Shown: piece by piece, positions 33,397 to 42,958 of the stretch
Layout of the letters: every line of letters begins with the position of its first letter
Numbering within the stretch: position 1 is the stretch's first letter
Assembly: GCA_038317345.1 (NCBI GenBank)
Contig: JBBQBH010000004.1
Location: 1-64,000, forward strand
DNA from: Mayfieldus sp038317345
GTDB lineage: Bacteria > Actinomycetota > Thermoleophilia > Solirubrobacterales > 70-9
Length of the DNA: 64,000 nucleotides
Reading direction: 5' to 3'
Program-made: the position numbers and the translations under genes
The notes under the pieces: generated by a model
Database searches by the model: none
The model's input: the letters and a program-made list of their open reading frames with translations, nothing else
Told to the model about the DNA's origin: nothing

Positions 33397-34422
33397 TCAG
33401 GACATGCTCGGCGACAGTGCATTGAGTCCCAGAAACTCGTATGCGACATTGGCGGCGAGCAGCGCCGTCGGCTGCCCGGGGCCGTCCAATTGGGGTGAGA
33501 CTTCGACCATGTCGAAGCCGCAAAAGTCAAGGCCAGCAAGGCTGCGAATGAAGCGGAGGGCCTCATATGGATGCAAGCCGGCGACCTCTGGAGTGCCTGT
33601 GCCGGGAGCGAACCCGGGGTCGATGACGTCGATGTCGAAGGAGAGGAAGATGGGGGAGTCTCCGACGCGCTCGCGAACTAGCGCACCCAACTGATCTGGG
33701 GTCATCTCGCGCAAGTTCTCGCAGGGAACTACCTGGAAACCCATCTGTCGGGGGTGCTGCCACTCGTCAGGCTCATAGAGAGGACCCCGCATTCCGACCA
33801 TGATCGAGCGCTGAGGTATCAGCAATCCTTCCTCCACGGCTCGCCGGAAAGGCGTGCCATGGAAGTACCGCTCGCCGTAGTAGTTATCGCCGGTATCGAC
33901 ATGTGCGTCGAATAGCACCAATGCAATAGGACCGTGCGTCGCGGCGTGTGCACGCAGCTCGCCAAGAGCGATCGTGTGGTCGCCCCCTAGGACGATCGGT
34001 CGAACTCCGCGTTGCGTTACGGCCTCGATCCGGAGCGCTATCTGCTCCAGAGTTCGGGCGGCGTTGCCGGGGACGACATCAATATCGCCATGGTCGATCA
34101 CCGACTGGTGTGCAAAGGCGTCGACCTGAAGATTTGGGTTGTACGGACGTAGTAACGACGAGGCTGACCGAATCGCCTCCGGTCCGAATCTCGCCCCGAC
34201 CTTGAAACTGGTGCCAGTGTCGAACGGAATACCCAGGACCGCGATGTCGACGCCGTCCAGGTCTTCTATGTATGGACAACGCGCAAAGGTGCGAATTCCG
34301 CTGTAGCGCGGGGCGCGCCGGGCATCTGCCGGTCCATGGCGCGGCGGAACCGTGCTCTGCATCGGGGCCGCAGGGTCCCGGGTCATGAGGTCATCTCTGC
34401 TCTCTCGGGCCATCGACATCAC
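33397..34422 (-). CDS. ureohydrolase (agmatinase/guanidinobutyrase-like)
   Basis: A 341-residue binuclear-Mn enzyme that releases urea from guanidino compounds. All metal motifs are present: GGDHT, DAHVD and SFDIDVIDP. The substrate loop YGERYFHGTPFRRAVEEG and the N-terminal PFDTGTSFKVGARFGPEAIR resemble agmatinase and guanidinobutyrase rather than arginase. The first 40 residues are a polar extension. With the transaminase and aldehyde dehydrogenase genes in the island it could convert a guanidino acid or amine to an omega-amine. Confidence 0.9.
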   Translation of the reverse strand: MMSMARESRDDLMTRDPAAPMQSTVPPRHGPADARRAPRYSGIRTFARCPYIEDLDGVDIAVLGIPFDTGTSFKVGARFGPEAIRSASSLLRPYNPNLQVDAFAHQSVIDHGDIDVVPGNAARTLEQIALRIEAVTQRGVRPIVLGGDHTIALGELRAHAATHGPIALVLFDAHVDTGDNYYGERYFHGTPFRRAVEEGLLIPQRSIMVGMRGPLYEPDEWQHPRQMGFQVVPCENLREMTPDQLGALVRERVGDSPIFLSFDIDVIDPGFAPGTGTPEVAGLHPYEALRFIRSLAGLDFCGFDMVEVSPQLDGPGQPTALLAANVAYEFLGLNALSPSMS

Positions 34423-34592
34423 GCGCCGCTGCGCCGTCGCCTTGGCTTAGGACACTCATATTCGGGATCCCGGCTTGCACTGATCAAGCGATCGGGAACT
34501 GGATCGCCTGAGTTAATATAGGTCGTTCAGTTGCGACGATCTATGGACAAGTTGCGAGAACTCAGGCTGAAGTGATTCCGCAGATTGGCGAG

Positions 34593-34665
34593 GCGACCAA
34601 TCTGTGGGAAGCCGGCTCGCGGGATTTGGTCCGCTTTGTTGGTAGCCGCTGCACCGAATCGGTGC
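34593..34665 (+). promoter_or_regulatory. leader-like element upstream of the aminotransferase gene
   Basis: Twelve bases before the GTG start, this stretch shares with 39286-39356 the core TTGGYCCGCTTTGTYGGTAG plus SCGC (21 of 24 identical). It can form stem 1, GCGACCAA with TTGGTC-C-GC, and stem 2, GCACCG-AAT-CGGTGC (34651-34665). The partner element keeps both stems with different bases. A cis-acting RNA or shared operator is possible; an old coding duplication is the rival explanation. Confidence 0.45.
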
Positions 34666-34677
34666 CACGATTGGCGG

Positions 34678-35994
34678 GTGAGGACCGATACCGGAACGTC
34701 ACCGGCGAACGTCGCCGCGGAGACTCGACTCTGGCACCCATTTGCGGAGATGGCAAAGATGGCTGGCCAGCAGGTCATCTTCACCAAGGGTGAGGGCTGC
34801 TGGGTCTGGGACGCGGATGGCCGGCGTTACTTAGATGCGACCGCGGGCCTCTGGTATTGCAATGTCGGACATGGACGCCAGGAGCTTGCCGATGTGGCGG
34901 CCAAGCAGATGTCCGAGCTGGCGGCCTACCAGACGTTCGATGTCTTCGCGAATCAACCAGCGCTGGAGCTCGCGGACCGCGTCTGCGCGATAGCCCCTAT
35001 GGATTCGCCTTCGGCCGCTTTTTTCACAAACGGCGGGAGCGATGCAGTCGACACCGCAGGCAAGATCGTCCGCCGGTATTGGCAGCTCTCTGGTCGACCG
35101 GACCGAATCGCGATCGTCGCACGCGGAGGCGCATATCACGGCATGAACGCCTACGGCACGAGTCTCGGCGGAATCGAAGCCAATGTGGCAGGTTGGGGGC
35201 CATTGGTCCGCGAGATCAAACATGTACCGCACGATTCGCCTGCCGCATTGGCTGATCTGCTGGAACGCCAATCAGAAACGATCGGGGCATTCATCGGGGA
35301 GCCGGTAATCGGTGCCGGAGGCGTCTACCCACCGGACGATGACTACTGGCCGGCTGTCCAGGATCTCTGTCGAGAGTACGACCTGCTTCTCATTGCCGAC
35401 GAGGTGGTGACTGGATTCGGGCGCCTCGGGCCGTGGTTTGGAAGCGAACGATACGGTTTCGAACCCGACTTGATTGTTGCGGCCAAGGGGCTCACCTCCG
35501 GATACGTCCCGGCGGGCGTAGTGATCTCTGGGCCGCGTGTGATCGAACGGCTCTGGTCCGACAAAGCTGGACCGTTTCGCCATGGGTACACCTACTCGGG
35601 CCATCCGACAGCCTGCGCAATCGGCCTCGCTAACCTGGAAATTATTGAGCGGGAGGAATTGCGCGACCGCGTCTCTGGACTCGAGGCGAAGCTTTTAGAA
35701 CACCTGATTCCCCTTGCGGACCATCCGATGGTTCATGAGGTCCGCCATGTCGGACTACTCGCGGGCATTGAACTCGCGAGGAACCGACTCGAATCCGATC
35801 CGTCCTTGGCGGATAAGGTTGTCCGGGCGGCCCGCAACGAGAACATTCTAGTGCGCAATCTCGTTGGTCGGACCCTCCAGATTTCACCACCCTTCGTCAT
35901 CACAGAGGATGAGATCGGTCTGATGGCTCGAGGCATTGGAACGGCACTGGACGCGGTTGAGGCAGGGTTCGATGCGGGCTCGGCCTCCGGATGA
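34678..35994 (+). CDS. class III PLP aminotransferase
   Basis: A 438-residue omega-aminotransferase started at GTG 34678. Features: WHPFAEM at the N-terminus, FFTNGGSDAVDTAGKIVRRYW, the cofactor Asp in LLIADEVVTGFGR, the Schiff-base Lys in IVAAKGLTSGYVPAG, and the Thr in YTYSGHPTACA. Typical donors are omega-amines, beta-alanine or GABA, with pyruvate or 2-oxoglutarate as acceptor. It overlaps the following SDR gene by four bases (ATGA). Confidence 0.92.
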   Translation: MRTDTGTSPANVAAETRLWHPFAEMAKMAGQQVIFTKGEGCWVWDADGRRYLDATAGLWYCNVGHGRQELADVAAKQMSELAAYQTFDVFANQPALELADRVCAIAPMDSPSAAFFTNGGSDAVDTAGKIVRRYWQLSGRPDRIAIVARGGAYHGMNAYGTSLGGIEANVAGWGPLVREIKHVPHDSPAALADLLERQSETIGAFIGEPVIGAGGVYPPDDDYWPAVQDLCREYDLLLIADEVVTGFGRLGPWFGSERYGFEPDLIVAAKGLTSGYVPAGVVISGPRVIERLWSDKAGPFRHGYTYSGHPTACAIGLANLEIIEREELRDRVSGLEAKLLEHLIPLADHPMVHEVRHVGLLAGIELARNRLESDPSLADKVVRAARNENILVRNLVGRTLQISPPFVITEDEIGLMARGIGTALDAVEAGFDAGSASG

Positions 35995-36743
35995 GGCTCG
36001 AAGGCAAAACGGCGATCATCACGGGGGCAACTGAGGGGATCGGGCGGACGACGGCTGAGACGTTCACGCGTGAAGGAGCCCGGGTTGTGCTGGTGGCGCG
36101 CCGCGAGAGCACCGGCCACGCCTTCGCTGCGGAGTTGGGACCGGAGCGCGCTGTCTTTTTGGCTGGCGATGTGTCCGATCCGACGACTTCCGATCGGGCG
36201 GCTGATCTAGCAGAGGCGCAATTCGGCTCGCTCGACGTCTTGGTGAACAACGCGGGTTTGGATCACACAGGGTCCCTTTTTGATGTGTCTGTCGACGAGG
36301 CGCGTTCGGTTATGGACGTAAATTTCTTCGGTGCCTTAACGATGCTTCAGGGCGCTGCCCGGAGAATGCGCGAACGAGGCGGAGCGATCGTCAACATCAC
36401 CTCTCGTCTGGCCGTGATCGGGGTACCGACAATGGCGGTCTATAGCGCCACGAAAGGCGCGTTGCTGGCCTTGACCCGGACCGCAGCCGTCGAACTGGCC
36501 CCTTACCAGATCAGGGTGAATGCCGTAGCCCCCGGATTGACCCAAACGCCGCTGGTCAAGGCGTGGATCGATGAGCAATCAGATCCTGAAGGTTTTTCCG
36601 ATCGGCTGATGTCCACCATCCCACAGGGCCGATTCGGAACCGCCAGCGATGTCGCGCATGCAATCGCCTTCCTTGCTAGCGATGAGGCAGGCCACATCAC
36701 CGGCGCATCGATTCCAGTCGATGGGGGGTATACGGCTCAGTGA
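35991..36743 (+). CDS. SDR-family oxidoreductase
   Basis: A 250-residue classical SDR translationally coupled to the aminotransferase. The cofactor loop is TGATEGIGRTTAE, NNAG occurs in VLVNNAGLDH, the catalytic Ser in NITSRLAV and the Tyr/Lys in YSATK. The C-terminus VDGGY is standard. It could reduce the aldehyde or oxidise an alcohol produced in the adjacent step; the substrate is inferred only from the neighbour. Confidence 0.9.
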   Translation: MRLEGKTAIITGATEGIGRTTAETFTREGARVVLVARRESTGHAFAAELGPERAVFLAGDVSDPTTSDRAADLAEAQFGSLDVLVNNAGLDHTGSLFDVSVDEARSVMDVNFFGALTMLQGAARRMRERGGAIVNITSRLAVIGVPTMAVYSATKGALLALTRTAAVELAPYQIRVNAVAPGLTQTPLVKAWIDEQSDPEGFSDRLMSTIPQGRFGTASDVAHAIAFLASDEAGHITGASIPVDGGYTAQ

Positions 36744-36754
36744 CGCCCCACCGC

Positions 36755-37444
36755 TTAGCACTCGTTCCAGCCCCTTCGTCGCAGGATCGCTGTTAGGAGG
36801 TCCAGATTTGTGCGGAGCAGGCTGCGCGTCAACTGGAGAGCTTGATTGATCTCGCCTTCTCGCATGGCTTCGTAGATTGCCGTGTGATCGGCCGAAACGG
36901 CAAGGGGGTCCTCGCGCTCGCGGTTGCCGACGTAGAGCAGGGCAGCGTAGAACTGGACTTCGGTGCTGAGGTTCGCGAACAACCCATCCAGACGAGGCGA
37001 GGCAAGCAGGCCGACGATCGAGGCATGGAAGCCCATATCGCGGTCACTCAATGTTTCCCAATCCTGCTCGGCCGCGGCGTCCTGAAGGCGTTCGGTGGCT
37101 AGTGCGACCGATTGGTGCGCTTCCAAGGGGGCTTGCGGCCAGGCAAGAATCCCCGCGGTTTCGAGGATCTCTCTCGTGCGATAGACGTCGCGAACATCCC
37201 GTTCGGAAGGTGTCACAACTCGCGCACCACGGTTCCGCTGATGGACCAGTAGCCCTTGATTGACCAACAGCTGCAATGCCTGCCGGGCAGTGCTGCGTGC
37301 TACCTCGGCCGCTGTAGCCACCGCAGTCTCCGTCAACGGTGTTCCCGGTTGAAGCTCCGCCAGCATGATCGACTGTCGCAGAGCCGCCGCGACTTGCTCT
37401 GCCGCGGAGCTGCGAGCCACTTCGATCTTGAGAGTTGCCGGCAT
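36755..37444 (-). CDS. GntR-family regulator, FCD type
   Basis: About 229 residues. A winged helix-turn-helix at the N-terminus (LTETAVATAAEVARSTARQALQLL) is followed by an FCD ligand-binding domain with Asp and His residues for a metal site (RDMGFHASIVGLL ... DHTAIYEAM). ATG 37444 is preferred to an upstream ATG at 37471. The gene is divergent from the PucR gene, and a GntR-type half-site palindrome lies between them, so it probably controls itself and the neighbour. Confidence 0.87.
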   Translation of the reverse strand: MPATLKIEVARSSAAEQVAAALRQSIMLAELQPGTPLTETAVATAAEVARSTARQALQLLVNQGLLVHQRNRGARVVTPSERDVRDVYRTREILETAGILAWPQAPLEAHQSVALATERLQDAAAEQDWETLSDRDMGFHASIVGLLASPRLDGLFANLSTEVQFYAALLYVGNREREDPLAVSADHTAIYEAMREGEINQALQLTRSLLRTNLDLLTAILRRRGWNEC

Positions 37445-37533
37445 GTCTGAGTGGCGGGCTGGGAGGGGCAAGCCCGATATCTGTCAGTTGGCCTGGATGA
37501 ACACGATGGTAACCCGATCGTCCGATTGGAGGG

Positions 37534-37544
37534 TTGTCCAACAA
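37534..37544. promoter_or_regulatory. putative FCD-GntR operator
   Basis: TTGTCCAACAA fits the GntR-family pattern TNGTNNNACNA and lies within a larger dyad TTGGA...TCCAA (37526-37541), 18 bases before the PucR gene start and about 90 before the GntR gene start. The location between divergent regulator genes supports a role as operator. Confidence 0.5.
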
Positions 37545-37561
37545 TCCGATAGGGTGACCGC

Positions 37562-39208
37562 GTGGCTGTATCGGTGGCGGACGTGCTCTCCTTGGAACCG
37601 CTGACTGGAGCGGAGATCCTGGGCGGAGAGGCGGGATTATCCGATCGAACCGTCGAGTGGGTAAGCGTGATCCACCCACCGGCGGCATCTTTTGTGCGAA
37701 CCGGAGAGATGGTGCTGACAACCGGTGTGGGTTGCCCCAGCGGCGAGCTGAGCCGATTCGTGCTCGAGGTCGCTGACGCTGGTGCAGCTGCTCTGGGGAT
37801 GAGCTTCCCTCCAGACCGGGATGGGGCGGCGATCAGCCCTTCGGCACTCGATGAGATCGATCGGCGCGACTTTCCAATCTTCCTCGTCGACTGGCAGGTC
37901 CCGTTCACAGACATAACTCGCTCGGTCGTCGACCGGCTGCTGGAAGATCGTTACACCGCGCGACTCGATGGCACAGATCGCCTGTTTCAGCGCTTCGTGG
38001 ACGCGGTGTTCGAGGGTCGTGGGCTATCGGGGGTCATACACGAGCTCGAGCTCTGCATTGGCCGAGGTGCCCTGATCTTCGATGATCGTTGGCAAGTGCT
38101 CCGCTACGGCCAGGGCGCAGTCACCCGCCTGGGAGACACCGGCCTCGCTGCGGTCCATCGACGATCGCGCGTCCTCGAGCCGGCCCAGATTGCTGATCTC
38201 CAAGAGCATTTGGCGGCTGAGGAGCCGCATGCTTCCCCCGCGATCGAGACCCTTGGCTTGCCCGAGGGCCGAGGCATGGCGATCAGGGCGGCTCATCGCT
38301 CTCTCGGCTATCTCTACGTCATCGATAACGAATCGGAACCAGAAGCCGCGGAGTTAACGAACCTCGACATTCGCGCCATGGAGGCCGCGGGGGGCGCGGT
38401 GGCGGTGGAATTCGTGCGCGAGGGCTCTCAGCTCGACGAGCTCACAGCCACCCGTCAGGAATTCCTTTGGGAGTTCCTCACCTGCCAGTCACCGTCAGAG
38501 CAGGCGATTGAGCGTGCGGAGGCGCTTGGGCTCGCCTCCGATGTCGAGTATGAGCTTGCCGTGACGCATCGCGCAGACGATCCCACTCGCCATGAGAGCG
38601 TCCAGCAGCTCGCCGATTGCGCGGCCCAAAAAGGATTGACCTGCATCGAAGTGAGTCGGCCCGACACCTTTGTTCTGCTGGTGGCGGGCGACGATGTCGA
38701 CCTACGGGAAATGGTTGAGCGGGTCGACCAGCGCGAGGCCATTGTCACATGGGGTCTCGCACGCGGGCCCACGCGGCTCCACGGATTGGCGGGCGCGTAT
38801 CAGGAGGCAAGCCTTGCCTTCAAGATCTCCAAGTCCTTGCGCAACACCGAGCCAATCGCCGACGCAAGTGCGCTCGAGCCATTCATCATGCTCGGTGGCC
38901 TCGCCGATGACGCATATGCGGTCGATTGGGCCTGCCGGGCGATTCAGCCTCTCTACACCTATGACGCCCACACCGGGCGAAACCTTCTCGAGACGCTAGA
39001 GGTTTACCTCGAGGAGGGCCTGAATACGAGCTCCGCGGCGCGCCGGCTTCACCTGAATCGTCATTCGCTGCAGTATCGCCTGCGCAAGATCGAATCCCTG
39101 ACCGACCGCTCGCTCAACCATCCTGGTGATCGCTTTCTTTTGGAGTTGAGCCTCAGGCTGCATCGCTTTGGTGTCTTGCCGGCCACCAGGGAAGAGGCCG
39201 CGGTTTGA
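37562..39208 (+). CDS. PucR-family transcriptional regulator
   Basis: A 548-residue regulator from GTG 37562. The N-terminal about 125 residues are a PucR-type ligand domain (ADVLSLEPLTGAEILGGEAG), a GAF-like middle follows, and the C-terminus is the HTH_30 domain (LLETLEVYLEEGLNTSSAAR then LHLNRHSLQYRLRKIE). PucR-type proteins sense purine-breakdown or other amine metabolites and activate catabolic genes. It is next to the ABC importer operon and the likely activator of the island. Confidence 0.92.
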   Translation: MAVSVADVLSLEPLTGAEILGGEAGLSDRTVEWVSVIHPPAASFVRTGEMVLTTGVGCPSGELSRFVLEVADAGAAALGMSFPPDRDGAAISPSALDEIDRRDFPIFLVDWQVPFTDITRSVVDRLLEDRYTARLDGTDRLFQRFVDAVFEGRGLSGVIHELELCIGRGALIFDDRWQVLRYGQGAVTRLGDTGLAAVHRRSRVLEPAQIADLQEHLAAEEPHASPAIETLGLPEGRGMAIRAAHRSLGYLYVIDNESEPEAAELTNLDIRAMEAAGGAVAVEFVREGSQLDELTATRQEFLWEFLTCQSPSEQAIERAEALGLASDVEYELAVTHRADDPTRHESVQQLADCAAQKGLTCIEVSRPDTFVLLVAGDDVDLREMVERVDQREAIVTWGLARGPTRLHGLAGAYQEASLAFKISKSLRNTEPIADASALEPFIMLGGLADDAYAVDWACRAIQPLYTYDAHTGRNLLETLEVYLEEGLNTSSAARRLHLNRHSLQYRLRKIESLTDRSLNHPGDRFLLELSLRLHRFGVLPATREEAAV

Positions 39209-39285
39209 TGCGGTCTCATGTCCAGCACCTCGAGCGTCGAGCTGGCTTGGGATCTGATCGTCAGACCCCTGCCCGGAGTGAAAAG

Positions 39286-39356
39286 GCGGCCAACCTGTCA
39301 AAAGACTCCGCGAAGACTTGGCCCGCTTTGTCGGTAGGCGCCCAGCCGGATGGCTG
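39286..39356 (+). promoter_or_regulatory. leader-like element upstream of the ABC importer operon
   Basis: Counterpart of 34593-34665. Stem 1 is GCGGCCAA paired with TTGGCC-C-GC, keeping the same single bulged C and showing an A-U to G-C exchange; stem 2 is CAGCC-GGAT-GGCTG (39343-39356). The spacing from core to stem 2 is the same in both. The solute-binding protein gene starts about 105 bases downstream. Confidence 0.45.
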
Positions 39357-39461
39357 CCATGATCGCCCCATGCGAAGCAGTTCGCTGCCGCAACATCCAG
39401 TGTTGCCAAACGCCGCCCGAAGGTCGGTGCCGTCGCGCGGACCCCGAGGAGGTGCAGGGCG

Positions 39462-41114
39462 ATGATGCCGAGGTGCATTCGAGTCTTGGCCACGGTCACC
39501 GCGTTCGCTGTGGCGGCGGTCGTGGCCGGCTGCGGCGGCAGCAGCTCCAGCAGCAACGGCATTCAGTCGCAGGTCAATTCGCCGCCGGCGAAGGGCAATT
39601 TGGGGAATGTGACCTGGGATCTGCCTCAGGGTGAGCCTGTACCCCTCGACCCCACGCAGGACTACAACGTCTCGGAAAACCAAGTGCTGGTCAACATGTG
39701 CGACCAGCTCATGTGGGTGGGCCCGGACTTCAAGATCGTTCCGGGTCTGGCGAGTTCGTTCTCCCATCCGACCCCATTGACCTGGGTGTACAACATTCGG
39801 CCCGGCGTCAAGTTCTGGGACGGCCATCCGTTGACTGCGGACGACGTCCTTTTCAGCCTCGATCGACAGATTCAACCTACGTCGTACTACTTCAATCCGT
39901 TTGGTCAGATGATCTCCAGCATCAAGAAGTCCGGTCCGCTTCAGATCACGATCACGACCAAGAGGCCAAACATCATCGTCAACGAGATGATGGCCAGCGG
40001 CATGAGTGTCGTCACCGAAAAGGCGTACACCGAGAAGGCCGGGAAGAACTATGGGACTCCGAGCGGCGGTGTTATGTGCAGTGGACCGTTCAAGTTTGGG
40101 AAGTGGGTTCCCGGACAGCAGTTGACCATTCTCCGAAATCCGGACTATTGGAACAAGGCGATGGTCCCCAAGGTCCAAAGCGTAACCTTCAAATTCGTCA
40201 CTGATTCGAGCACGGTCACCAATGCGCTGCTCAGTGGTGAAATTCAGGGGACTTACGATCCACCGGCGAGCGCGGTCGGCCGGCTCCAGCAGACCTCCGC
40301 TGGTCACCTCTACATTGGGCAAGGAACAAATTTCGCGGCCTTCCAGCCCACTACCAGTCAGGGCTGGAAGCATCCACCCCTTCTAAAGGCGCTCTCTCTG
40401 GCCATCGATCGCACGGCACTTGCGAAGGTCGCATTCTCGGGGTCTGCCTCACCGCAGATATCCGGAAACGTCTCTCCATTGACCTACCCGGGCGCGCAGC
40501 AGAAGACATTCGCCGACTACAACGCAGAGCTCACGAAGGAGCCGGGATTTGCGACGCCCGATCTTGCTCAGGCACGTAAATTGGCTGCCCAAGCGCCTAA
40601 GCCGAGTCACCCATTGACCCTGGTCGTTCCGGCGGGAGACGCCACTGCGAATGTATTGGGTACGACCATCGTGGCTGAGGCAAAGGCGATCGGCATACCG
40701 ATCAAGGTGGTTCCGCTGCAGCCGGCTGATCTCTCTGCGCTCTTCCTGTCTCCCGACGCGCGAAAGAAGTACGACGCGATTCTGTACCTTCAGTTTTGGA
40801 CCGACATCGCCGACCCGCTGCAGCATATTGCCGAGAATGACTTGCCTGGCAGCATCACTAATACCACGGGATACATTCCCCCCCCGGCAATCTTGAAGCA
40901 GTACAACCAGGCGATTGCGCAAACTGACTCAGCTAAGCGGGCAGGACTTACTGTCAAGCTCGACAAGGAACTGAATAAGCAACTTCCTTATGTGAGCCTT
41001 GTGTACCTCCCACAACGTATGTTCCTGAACAAGAAGATCACGGGTCCAGCGGCCAGCTTCCCATACGTGATGCACTATCCTTGGGCTACCACATTAGGAG
41101 CGCCCGCAGGATAG
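39462..41114 (+). CDS. peptide/nickel-type ABC solute-binding lipoprotein
   Basis: A 550-residue SBP_bac_5 protein. The lipobox is VVAGC with Cys24, followed by a Ser-rich linker, so it is anchored outside the membrane. The family signature appears in GVKFWDGHPLTADDVLFSLDR and the C-terminal lobe is complete. It captures the substrate for the two permeases and two ATPases that follow directly. Such importers take up peptides but also opines, polyamine conjugates or other cationic compounds; the island context favours a nitrogen-rich substrate. Confidence 0.93.
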   Translation: MMPRCIRVLATVTAFAVAAVVAGCGGSSSSSNGIQSQVNSPPAKGNLGNVTWDLPQGEPVPLDPTQDYNVSENQVLVNMCDQLMWVGPDFKIVPGLASSFSHPTPLTWVYNIRPGVKFWDGHPLTADDVLFSLDRQIQPTSYYFNPFGQMISSIKKSGPLQITITTKRPNIIVNEMMASGMSVVTEKAYTEKAGKNYGTPSGGVMCSGPFKFGKWVPGQQLTILRNPDYWNKAMVPKVQSVTFKFVTDSSTVTNALLSGEIQGTYDPPASAVGRLQQTSAGHLYIGQGTNFAAFQPTTSQGWKHPPLLKALSLAIDRTALAKVAFSGSASPQISGNVSPLTYPGAQQKTFADYNAELTKEPGFATPDLAQARKLAAQAPKPSHPLTLVVPAGDATANVLGTTIVAEAKAIGIPIKVVPLQPADLSALFLSPDARKKYDAILYLQFWTDIADPLQHIAENDLPGSITNTTGYIPPPAILKQYNQAIAQTDSAKRAGLTVKLDKELNKQLPYVSLVYLPQRMFLNKKITGPAASFPYVMHYPWATTLGAPAG

Positions 41115-41144
41115 CCGGGGGGGGCCGACCAACCGGGATGGGTC

Positions 41145-42080
41145 GTGTTTAGCTTCATCGTTCGACGGCTGGTATTTAGCGTCCTAGTTCTCTTCATTGC
41201 GAGCTTTCTAATCTACGGATCGCTGGAACTGGCTCCCGGGGATCCGGTGACGGCGCTTGCAGCCGGGCACCCCGTGGATGCGCAAACTCGCGCCAGGTTG
41301 ACGGCGGAGAACCATCTGAATGATCCCTTCCTCGTTCGGTATGCGAGATGGACCGAGAATGCATTGCATGGCGACTTCGGCCGCTCGTACCTCGAGGGCG
41401 AGAGCGTGGGTACGTTGATCCGGGCTCGTGTCGGCACAACGCTCCTATTGGTCTCGATGTCGTCGCTCCTGATCATCCTTGGGGGTGTTGCGATCGGGAC
41501 CGTGGCTGCTCTCAGACGAGGCTGGACTGGTACCGCGCTGACCGCTGCGGCGGGCATGGGCCTCGGCGTTCCGACATTTGTCGCCTCGATGCTGCTACTC
41601 ACAGTCTTCGCCGTTGAGCTCGGGTGGTTTCCAGTATTCGGCTCGGGTTCCGGTTTCATCGACCGAATCTGGCACCTGACCCTTCCTGCGATAGCTCTGG
41701 CGTTCGCATCGATGGCCTACATCGCACGCGTTACCCAAGCCTCGGTCGAGGGTGAGCTGCAGCGCGAGCACGTCATGACGGCGACCGCACGCGGGCTTCC
41801 GCGCCGACAGGTGATCCGCCGCCACGTGCTCCGAAATGCATCCATCCCTGTCGCGACGGCATCCGGCTTGATCGTCGCCTATCTGGTCGTGGGTGCAGCG
41901 GTCGTCGAACAGAGCTTTTCGTTGAATGGGCTCGGGTCGTTTCTCGTCAGCTCGATCTCGCGTGATGACTTTCCGGTCGTCCAAGCGATTGCTCTGATCG
42001 TCATCGTCGTGTTCGTGGTGGTGAATTTCATCGTCGACCTTCTCGTTTCATTTCTAGATCCCAGGGTTGGCCTCGAGTGA
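41145..42080 (+). CDS. ABC importer permease 1 (DppB-like)
   Basis: A 311-residue inner-membrane permease from GTG 41145, with six helices. The conserved N-terminal FIVRRLVFSVLVLFIASFLIY and the cytoplasmic EAA-like loop ATARGLPRRQVIRRHVLRNA identify the BPD_transp_1 family of peptide importers. It follows the binding-protein gene by 30 bases and overlaps permease 2 by four bases. Confidence 0.93.
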   Translation: MFSFIVRRLVFSVLVLFIASFLIYGSLELAPGDPVTALAAGHPVDAQTRARLTAENHLNDPFLVRYARWTENALHGDFGRSYLEGESVGTLIRARVGTTLLLVSMSSLLIILGGVAIGTVAALRRGWTGTALTAAAGMGLGVPTFVASMLLLTVFAVELGWFPVFGSGSGFIDRIWHLTLPAIALAFASMAYIARVTQASVEGELQREHVMTATARGLPRRQVIRRHVLRNASIPVATASGLIVAYLVVGAAVVEQSFSLNGLGSFLVSSISRDDFPVVQAIALIVIVVFVVVNFIVDLLVSFLDPRVGLE

Positions 42081-42958
42081 ATTCGCGGCCCGCGGTTCTG
42101 CGCTCACCGGTCGGGGTCCGACTTCATCTTCCGTCGCGCATCGGGGCAGCTCAGATTCCCACCATCTTCTGCCTCATTGTCCTGGGAGCGATCGCCTTTC
42201 TCGTTGTCTTCGGGCCGTTGGTTGCTCCCCAGGACCCGAACGCGGTCAATCTCTCGGTGAGCCTGCAGGGACCCTCTGGAGCGCATCCCTTCGGCACCGA
42301 CATAGCCGGCCGGGACCTGTTCTCACGCATCATCGTTGGCGCGAGGACGAGCGTTCTCGGACCGCTCGTCATCGCCGTGACCGCGACCGCCGTCGGCACA
42401 TTGGTCGGTGTGGTGGCAGCTTGGAAGCGAGGCTGGATCGATTCGATCCTGTCGAGGACGATGGACGTGATGTTTGCCATCCCAGGACTCCTGTTGGCCT
42501 TCATGGCCGTGGCAGTATTTGGTCGCGGCATCACCGCCCCCGTGATTGCCCTGGCGATTGCAAATATCCCCTGGGTGGGGCGGGTTGTCCGTAGCGCCGC
42601 TCTGCGCGAACGAACTCTTCCCTATATCGCCGCCTATACGACACAGGGTTTTTCGAGCTTCAGAATCTGCCTTCGCCACCTGCTGCCGAACATCATGCCC
42701 ACAGTGCTTGCTCAGGGAACGCTCGCGTTCACCTACGGATTGGTCGACCTATTGGCGCTCAACTTCCTTGGTTTAGGCGTTCAGCCTCCCACGGCCGATT
42801 GGGGTGTGCTCGTAAGCGAGGGTCAGGACTCGATATTGCGTGGCGCCCCGGAGGAAACGCTCTTCGCGAGCCTGTTCATCGTCATCACCGTGGTAGCGGC
42901 GACGGTCCTCAGCCAACGCATCGGGGGGGACGAGGCGCCGGCCGCGCCCCCGGCATGA
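42077..42958 (+). CDS. ABC importer permease 2 (DppC-like)
   Basis: A 293-residue partner permease from GTG 42077. HPFGTDIAGRDLFSRIIVGAR after the first helix and the late LNFLGLGVQPPTADWG are typical of the DppC side. The EAA loop reads YTTQGFSSFRICLRHLLPN. It is coupled to permease 1 upstream and overlaps the first ATPase gene by four bases (ATGA). Confidence 0.93.
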   Translation: MNSRPAVLRSPVGVRLHLPSRIGAAQIPTIFCLIVLGAIAFLVVFGPLVAPQDPNAVNLSVSLQGPSGAHPFGTDIAGRDLFSRIIVGARTSVLGPLVIAVTATAVGTLVGVVAAWKRGWIDSILSRTMDVMFAIPGLLLAFMAVAVFGRGITAPVIALAIANIPWVGRVVRSAALRERTLPYIAAYTTQGFSSFRICLRHLLPNIMPTVLAQGTLAFTYGLVDLLALNFLGLGVQPPTADWGVLVSEGQDSILRGAPEETLFASLFIVITVVAATVLSQRIGGDEAPAAPPA

